Source: Saccharum officinarum (Eukaryota > Streptophyta > Magnoliopsida > Poales > Poaceae). Taken from it: a DNA stretch of 64,000 bases. How positions within the stretch are numbered: the first letter of the stretch is position 1; every line of letters begins with the position of its first letter. The notes beneath the pieces are model-generated. The model did no database searches, was not told the origin of the DNA, and was given only the letters and a program-made list of their open reading frames with translations. Position numbers and translations under genes: made by a program. Location of the stretch: the NCBI GenBank assembly GCA_020631735.1, contig CM036188.1, positions 13,806,214 through 13,870,213 of the forward strand. The letters are read 5' to 3'. This document shows positions 57,099-64,000 of the stretch, piece by piece.

Positions 57099-57198
57099 NN
57101 NNNNNNNNNNNNNNNNNNNNNNNNNNNNNNNNNNNNNNNNNNNNNNNNNNNNNNNNNNNNNNNNNNNNNNNNNNNNNNNNNNNNNNNNNNNNNNNNNN
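57099..57198. other. Assembly gap (100 N)
   Basis: Exactly 100 N. The sequence to its right begins inside the inverted duplicate, so the missing part of that copy lies in the gap or the join is wrong. Confidence 1.
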
Positions 57199-57617
57199 TC
57201 GGTGGTGAAATCAGTGCGCTCATCGATGGCTTCGAGGACAAATACAGGAGCGTCCTCTTCAGGTGTGCAAAGGGGACGCGTCGGTATTTCTCCAGTACCG
57301 ACGACGACAACTCGTGGTTCCTTCTTGAGCTGGCAAGGAATGTGGTTGCAGTGCCATGCGGTAGGGTGCTTCACATAGAGGTGAACCTGCAGATTGAAAC
57401 TGACGATGGCAAAGAAGTTGAAGTGAAAGCTCCTCTCTGCTTCGACAATGGAATTTGTTCGAGTAAAAGTAAAACTGACGACGGCAATGAAGTCCAAGTG
57501 GAGGTCACCTGGTACCCATCAGAGGCATCGGACAGGGACTGGCTGCCGGAGGAAACAACCAGTAAAGAAGAGGACGATGAGATTAGTACTCTGACAGAAC
57601 AAAGTGGTCCATCGGAG
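57199..57617 (+). CDS. Gene C DUF6598-like exon, 5' part in gap
   Basis: Copy of the last 419 bp of the gene A exon (2622-3040), open, ending at donor CGGAG|GTAAAG. One substitution changes Ser to Asn (STDDDNSWF). It keeps LELARNVVAVPCGRVLHIEV, QVEVTWYP and the acidic linker. Confidence 0.7.
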
Positions 57618-57740
57618 GTAAAGGAGGACTATCTAATTGCTTGCGCCAACCATTGAAGACACATTTCATCATTACATATACACATATATCTCTTTCCTTC
57701 TTGTTTTAACTAAATTAACTCCGGTACTACATATATGAAG

Positions 57741-58622
57741 GTCACAACGGTGTCTGAGGAATATGAAACTGAAGTAGTCTACACCATTGGAGATGAAATG
57801 TCGTTCCATTTATTCATAATGGATCTACGTCGCGTCGCCGCCGACCACCCAGAGCAACGCGAGGATATCTTGGATCGCCACCCTAATTCAAATCTCTGCT
57901 CCACCCGAGACCACCCATTGCTCCCAAGCAGCGTCCAACTATACAACCAGCGAGGTGGCTTTACATCAAGCTGCAAGTTGTGGAGGACTCTGAAACGTCG
58001 TCGACGACCCTAGTCATGTGCGATGACAGCTTGTTCGTCTTTGGCTTCATCAACCAACAAGGAGATTTGTACGAGCTAGGCGACCCAAGAAGCCTCAGGA
58101 TGCAACACTACAACAAACCAGCAAAACCTCTGGACTGGGGCAACTCGTACAAAAGTATACTGGAAGCCAGAACGTATGATGAAATCATGCACAAACTGGC
58201 GGGCGCGCATCTGGGCCGAGGCTTCGCGATGCACGCCGTGCGCAGGCTCTCAAGCTCCATCCAGCCAGACCAGGAGGTGGATGGTCTGATGAGCGCCAGG
58301 CTGGCACTCGCGGGCCTAATCTTCATGGTCTGTGAGTCTGCGAGGATGAATCCTGTCCTCCACTCCATTGCTGGTGGGCGGTGGCTGGAGTACCGGCACG
58401 GGATTCACCAAAGAATTGATCACTGATTACGTGTGGAAATATGGGGAGATGTCAAGGCGTCTGCAAGAGTGGAAGCGAAGAGACTATGCGGAACCGCACC
58501 CCTATTTGGAGCTCCATGCCGTTTGGCTCGTGCTCAACAGCGGTCGTCCTCGTCCCATGCCGGCTCGTGGCGTCGTCGACGTGAGGGGCCGTGGTCGTCG
58601 GTACAGGGCGAGTGAAATTTAG
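57741..58622 (+). pseudogene. Gene C terminal RIP domain, two frame breaks
   Basis: Copy of gene A RIP2. It shares the 7-bp insertion after the active-site helix, so the C-terminal lobe is again out of frame. In addition the C run at about 57922-57925 has three instead of four bases (CTCCCAAG against CTCCCCAAG). That shifts the frame near residue 70, before the active site. The helix MVCESARMNPV is therefore present only in a frame not joined to the N-terminus. Confidence 0.85.
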
Positions 58623-59059
58623 TAGGTGTATGTCGCTGCGCCAAATCAGGTTATTTGTTTCCCTTTTCTTCTGACAAATCATCCACGTCATGCATGTCGT
58701 GCGTTGTTTCAACATCATCCAGCGTGTGCGTGGCCTGCTGGGGAACACTAGTCGCCGCTGTTGTGTGCCAAATAAGGGCCTCTGCAAGTTTGCCAGTACC
58801 ATCAGTTATCCTTTTTATTATGTTTCCTTCGTTTACGCGTATAAATAAGTCAATCATGTCTTCCAGATGTGGTGCGTGTGATCATTTAAGCTAGTGTTTG
58901 ATCTGATCCTGTAAACCGGACAGTACAGGTATCGACGATGCCAGTGTAAAGTGTAAACTCTATTCGGTTCAGCATGTAATTTGGTTTATTTGGAATCACA
59001 ATGATGCTACTTGTCATCTACTCCCGAATGTGCAATTCTCCCCCCTCATTTATATTCTT

Positions 59060-60718
59060 TGAAGGACCGAAAGTGGCGACCGGGAAGGGTGAATGGGAGT
59101 CTCAAATTTCTTTTCAGAAATGTTTGGCCGCTGTCCCAAAATCAATCTCCAAAGCACACCCATACAGGTGAGTAAATCACAAGCCTATGGAAGGCTGAAT
59201 GTCTCCAAGAAACACAACGTTACACTCAAGAATCGATACACAAGAACACCGCCGAGCAGACAGGAGAAAAAGTGTGGCCGAGCAGACCAATATAGGAACC
59301 CTCCTTCTCTATAGAAAAGAGGCAAGGGTCCAACCTTAAACACCTGAGCCAACAAGTGACAAAGATGCTTAGAAAAGATCCACTCACCGCTAGCAAACCA
59401 GCGCAAAAAGTGAAATTAAAAATGGAGCAAAAACGCTAGAGAAAACACTAAAACGAAACCAAAAAAACGGTGCGCTCTACTCCTATGGAGAAAAAAAATA
59501 CCCCAACCTAAAATATTCAAACCAACCGGTGGCTAAAGTACTTAGATATGTTCCTTGATTAGTTAGGAACCTAACCCGAAAAACGGGACTTGAAACGGAT
59601 AAAAAAACGAGATCAAACAAGGTGAAACAGCGCACAAACCCTCCGATCTAAGTGCTCATCTCGATTTAGCTCAAACCCTTCGGTGGAAATCTTCCTAACG
59701 AGTCATAGCACTTCACGGAACAAATAGTTCGCAAAAAGATCAACCATAGAGAGAGATGGAACGACGGGAAGAAAGGGAAAAACGCAAGAACGTGAAGAAC
59801 AAGCACCAAAACTTGCACGAATTTCTTCCCAAACACCCGGAGGGCACGGTGAGATTACGGCCTCACTTCCTGAACAAGAGTACACAGACGATGTACAGAA
59901 ACATCTATGGATCACAGAGTTTAGAGAGAGACTAGAGAGAAACTGACTGAAAACCCTAACTACTGTGATGAGGATGAGTGGAGGCATCCCCTCTTATTTA
60001 TAGATGGGGTATGTTACATTTCCACTTACCCCCCTAGGATACATGAGCGAACTAGCTAACCCCTCGGAGTATTCTGGAACAACTCTCTCAGATCTGATCC
60101 GATGGCCACTGCGCCCTTCTTGAGATAGCTTCGCCTCGACGCGAACTCCTCGATGCCGCCACATGCCGTTCATTTCTCTTCGAAACCTTCGCCCGGGTTT
60201 TGAGGCCCAAACCCGTGAAACCGGTCACCGATGGTTTTGAGGCCCAAACCACCAAACTACCGCGAGTAGCGTACTCCATACATGTCCCCCGCCACTCGAC
60301 ACATGTCACCACCATCTTCGATCGGTCGACCGCCAAGTCCTCCTGAGCCCTGCTCGACTCGCACGTCCGCCGTCTTCACTCGGTCAACACGGTCACTCCC
60401 ATGTACACTTGCGCTTGTCGATGTCTCAAATGTCAGCCACCGCGGCTGGTCACCCGGCCTCCTGGTCCCTCAGTCCAAGCCTCACGTCCGTCCTTCACCA
60501 CTCCCGATCCATCAGCACGGCACGTCCCTACTTGACCTTCACCTTGCCGTCGACCACCACCTCTGAGCTCCACATCTGCACACCACAAGCCAAGATACAT
60601 GTCACATAACCCAACTCACGTCATGGTTAGTCACAAACTCAACCTAGGTCGTGGATGACGTTGACAATCACTCATCACAAAACGAACCACAAGGGCATAT
60701 ATCAACCTTGTGTTTGCA
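59060..60718 (-). repeat. Sirevirus 3' LTR, 1659 bp
   Basis: On the minus strand it runs from TGCAAACACAAGG (60718) to GGTCCTTCA (59060). A TATA box (CTATAAATAAGAG, minus strand) lies at 59991-60003. The first 232 bp of the plus-strand interval are duplicated in inverted form at 949-1179. Limits rest on the TG..CA ends and the polypurine tract next to 60719. Confidence 0.75.
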
Positions 60719-61225
60719 ATCTCTCCCTTGATGAGTGCATTGTCAACACCAACGCACGAATAGCTTGAGCAAAGGAAAAAGAAGAAGAGAAAACAAAAAG
60801 CTCACCCAATTGACCAAAAGCTAGAGAAAAGCCAAAACCGGTTCATTTGAAATGAGCAAAACTTGGTCCCTAAAGACATGGGCAACGACTCGACGCAACC
60901 AAGTAAAACACAGCTAGCACTCAAAAGGAGGCAACAGGCTCAACACCGCTAGCAAAACATGAAAACCCAGAAAAGCAGCTAGACCCTCTAGAAGAGGCAA
61001 AGGCAGAAAAGCAGTTAGACCCTCCAGAAGAGGCAAAGGCTCAACACATCTAGCAAAAGCAACTCAATTGCAATTCCCCCTGAACAAATGCAATCTCCCA
61101 AATGAATGCATGCACTCAACATGAGGTTTGGTATCTCTCCCATTTTGTGTGTAGAACGTTCTCCCCCTTGTTAACACATGCACTTATCAAGATAAAACCA
61201 GAGACTGCAACTCCCCCTCAAAATA
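60719..61225 (-). other. Multiple polypurine tracts of the Sirevirus
   Basis: On the minus strand, AAGGGAGAGAT abuts the LTR. Further copies of GGGGGAG-like tracts occur at about 61071-61080, 61091-61099, 61133-61141, 61161-61169 and 61211-61219. Repeated polypurine tracts before the 3' LTR are a described Sirevirus hallmark. Confidence 0.65.
60971..61041. repeat. Tandem 36-bp repeat, two copies
   Basis: AAAAGCAGCTAGACCCTCTA and the following GAAGAGGCAAAGGCAG are repeated at once with two changes (61007-61041). It lies inside the Sirevirus non-coding zone. Confidence 0.85.
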
Positions 61226-62288
61226 TGCTATGAATGCAAGGGATGCAATAATGCAGAAGCTTTAGGAGGATAGTAATCAAAGTGAAAAGATGCTCTATGT
61301 GGTGCTGTCATGTGTGTAGCAACAAATACAAGTGCTAGCAAATGCTCAAACTGATAAAGTGAAACGAAATATGGCATTTAAGCAAGTTTGATCAATTTTA
61401 AGTAGTTCAAGAAGGGGTTCACCACTGAAAGCAGCACATAACAGGCATAAGCTAGAAATCAACCTAGTGCTAACAAGTGTATACAAGGTGAACTACCCCA
61501 AACAACGATCACACATCATGTCAAAGATGAACCTAAGACTTGTGTTTTCATCAAATTTTATTTTTATCAGAGTTTGCAGCTTAACACAAGAATTAGTCAA
61601 AACATGTGTGTGCGAGAGGTTATCTATACCGTCAGGCCTAACTTAGCAACCATGCCAAGCCTATGTCATAGACAATCAGAAGCTTAAGACAATGGTTTTG
61701 GCATCCACTACAAGGTTCAAGTTCATCCACATGTGCAATTGGAAGTCGTCTCAATACCTTAACGTAGGACAATACAAACCATCTCGATCTTTTCTCATCA
61801 TTTAGCTTGTTTTTTAAATTATAGCACAAGAATCTCCAAGTTGTCCAAGCAAGTGAGTAACTCAAAGCATGAGACGTAGCAACCTAGCATATAAGTGATA
61901 GCTTCAGGGATCTCAACAAATCCTACACATGCTAGTGCCAATCTCTGCGGTGAACAATTTTTCATGTTTCAGCAAGTTTTAGTCAAGTTCACAGATTAGA
62001 AAACAAGCTTAGCTCATAACATGCACCAATTGATCAAAAGGATCCTAAGTCAAAAGCACCATTATGTACATGCATAACATCCCAAATAGAGCATAGTTTC
62101 AATTTAGTCACTATAATCATGAAGCTCAAAATGCTCTAATGTACATGATGAAATGAGATGCAATATGATACAAAAGACAAAAGACAAAAACTAAAGTACA
62201 AAGAAACCAAAAACTAGTGTATAACATCCAAAGTTCCCCTCCTCTAAAAAGGGAAACAAACTCCAAGCTCCCCTCGCAAGGGAGCAAA
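61226..62288. other. Sirevirus non-coding zone between pol and 3' LTR
   Basis: No envelope-like or other gene was found on either strand. AT-rich, many short stops. Confidence 0.5.
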
Positions 62289-64000
62289 CTAGGCTTGATC
62301 AAGTGGTTTGGTGAAGATATCTGCGAGCTGGTTTTGGGTATCAATGTGGTGTAGATCGATATCACCTTTCTCATAGTGGTCATGCAAGAAGTGAAAGCGG
62401 ACTTCTATGTGCTTTGTTTTTGAGTGGAGGACTAGGTTTTTGGTTATGCTTATGGCACCGGTGCTGTCACAAAACAAAGGCATTTGCCTAAACTCCAACC
62501 CAAAGTCTCTCAGAGTAGCTATCATCCAAAGCAACTAGGAACAACAAGCAGCAGCAACAACATACTTAGCTTCTATGGTGGATTGGGCGATGCTAGACTG
62601 CTTGCGAGAAGACCAAGACACAAGAGAAGATCCAAGAAACTGACAAATTCCCGAAGTGGACTTATTCTCAACATGACACCTAGCATAATCTGCATCGGAA
62701 TACCCATAAAGAGAAAGAGAGGAGGAGGCCAAAAACCAAAGACCGAACTTAGGTGTGAAACGAAGATACCTGAAGATCCGCTTGATGGCTTGACGATGAG
62801 ACATGTGTGGCGAGGACTGAAAGCGCACGCACAAACAGACCACGAACTAAATGTCCGGTCTCGTCGTCGTCAGGTACAGCAAGGATCCGATCATGCTTCG
62901 GTATTCCTTCTGGACCACGACTTCTCCTTCCTTATCTTCGTCCAAGGCCATCGTGGTCGACATGGGCATCGAAAGAGGCTTGGCCTCACCCATATCAAAT
63001 TTCTTGAGCACGTCCTTGGTGAACTTGCCTTGGTGCACGAACGTCCCTCGCGAGACTCGCTGGTCGATATCGCCGATCATGGTCTGAGGCAGGTGGCAAT
63101 GCTGAATATGTCGAGGTGCTTCCCTTAAAGAGGTCACCTCCCCCTCAACAGCAACTGGGACCTCCTTAGGTGTAGCTGGCGTAGGTTGAGGAGGCTGCTT
63201 GTACGGACCCCAAGTAGTGGAAGAAGAAGGATCGGGGTCATGGGCTAAAGTGGACGTTGCAGGCTCGAGAGGGGTAGCCAGTGGAGTCAGCTTAGGATCA
63301 CCTCAATCAGCATCTTCCTGCTCCTCCGCAAAGATGCTCTCACCTATCTCCGAATCACCTGCACATTCAAGGATAGGAGAAGAACAAGGCATGGTTTCAT
63401 TGAAAGTGACCTCACAGGTCTCCACAACTTGATTAGTTTCAAGGTTAAGAACATGATATGCATGAGAGTGAGAAGCATAATCTAGAAATATACTGTTGAA
63501 AGACCTGGACTCGAATTTGTCCAAATTACCTTGTTTCAGGATGAAGCACTTGCATCCAAACACCCTAAAGTGGCTTACCTTGGGTAGTCGTCCGAATCAC
63601 AACTCATAAGAAATCTTCTTCATGAAAGCTCGAAGGAAAATACGATTGGAAACATGACACGCGGTGTTGATCGCTTCAGCCTAATATCTCCTAGGAGTCC
63701 TATGCTCATCGAGCATCATCCTAGCCATCTCAACAAGGGTCCGATTCTTGCGCTCAACAACACCATTTTGCTGAGGGACATAAGGAGAGGAAAACTAATG
63801 CTCGAGGCCCAAAGAAGCATAAAAGGTTTCAAAATAAGTATTCTTGAATTCTGCGCCATTGTCACTATGAATCGCACTCATGGCATTCTTAGGGAACTCA
63901 TTTTACAACCAAAGAATCAAATCCTGAGCATGTGAAAAAGCCTCATCCTTACTCTCCATGAAAAACACCCAAGAGTAGCGAGAAAACTTGTCTATGATCA
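62289..64000 (-). pseudogene. Sirevirus pol with internal RT deletion
   Basis: Read 64000 to 62289. Integrase: HSDNGAEFKNTYFE, PQQNGVVERKNRT (catalytic Asp and Glu visible), then VFGCKCFILK-type wording (here MFGCKCFILKQGN). A linker rich in Pro/Glu/Ser follows, with CHLPQTMIGDIDQRVSR. The frame then goes directly to GTFVHQGKFTKDVLKKFDMG, the wording near the end of reverse transcriptase. All catalytic palm sequence (including the YVDD box) is absent, a clean in-frame loss near 63057. RNase H follows (QSTIEAKYVVAAACCS; HIDTQNQLADIFTKPLDQA). Stops lie at 63303, 62847, 62535 and several before 63600. Confidence 0.85.

Larger units (their letters stand above)
57199..59291. repeat. Inverted duplication, arm 2
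   Basis: Reverse-complement twin of 949-3040. It starts at the gap and ends where the two LTR copies part (59291). It includes the 3'UTR copy (58623-59059). Confidence 0.95.
59060..64000 (-). mobile_element. Sirevirus (Ty1-copia) remnant, 5' part outside window
   Basis: Minus-strand element: 3' LTR at 59060-60718, a polypurine-rich non-coding zone, RNase H and reverse-transcriptase tail at 62289-63137, integrase at 63300-64000. The wording of the integrase and RNase H regions (CKCFILKQGNLDKFESRS; QLADIFTKPLD) and the repeated polypurine tracts fit the Sirevirus group (Opie/Ji relatives). The 5' LTR and gag lie beyond the window. Confidence 0.85.

Noticed and set aside
60088..60609. Frames in the Sirevirus LTR as genes
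   Set aside because: They fall within the LTR between its TATA box and its 5' end and have no recognisable product.

Overview
The window reads as nuclear DNA of a grass (Poaceae, probably panicoid). It holds Stowaway and Tourist MITEs, a CACTA end, copia, Sirevirus and Tat-type gypsy elements, and plant-type split genes with short introns. Its distinctive content is a family of genes in which ribosome-inactivating protein (RIP, rRNA N-glycosylase) domains alternate with a DUF6598-like beta-rich domain. No bacterial or organellar genes are seen. Two 100-N gaps (208-307 and 57099-57198) show that three contigs are joined here.

Layout. 1-207: fragment of an NPF/PTR-type transporter. 731-909: hairpin-rich transposon sequence. 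949-4321: gene A on the minus strand, in the order RIP1, DUF6598, RIP2, 3'UTR; it is a pseudogene. 4322-6500: decayed 5' flank. 6530-9356 and 16665-19625: two related solo LTRs of about 2.9 kb. 9.4-16.3 kb: low-gene DNA with an LTR-like fragment, a T-rich minisatellite, a broken proline-rich secreted-protein gene and a Tourist MITE. 22641-33672: gene B on the minus strand, in the order DUF6598(a), RIP(a), DUF6598(b), RIP(b), DUF6598(c), RIP(c). A young Ty1-copia element (23041-27963) sits 14 codons before its original stop. 33.7-38.6 kb: decayed 5' flank, a solo-LTR-like insert, a CACTA end and a housekeeping-type promoter. 38629-52790: a 14.2-kb Ty3-gypsy element of Tat type with a long antisense gene. 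52.8-57.1 kb: gene scraps and a paralogue of the RIP-gene 5' flank. 57199-59291: an almost exact inverted copy of 949-3040. 59060-64000: a decayed minus-strand Sirevirus cut off by the window end.

In the RIP/DUF6598 genes every module boundary that can be read is a phase-0 intron. Most such introns are about 80-125 bp, too short to hold a terminator and a promoter. Each RIP exon also carries the first strands of the next DUF6598 domain, completed by the following exon. The simplest reading is one transcript per array encoding a chain of alternating modules, not a row of separate RIP genes. In gene B the stretch DUF6598(b)-RIP(b)-DUF6598(c)-RIP(c) is open. RIP(b) keeps all five residues expected at a RIP active site. 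RIP(c) has substitutions at two of them. RIP(a) and gene A are frame-broken.

All functional statements rest on motifs read by eye. No alignment or database search was run.
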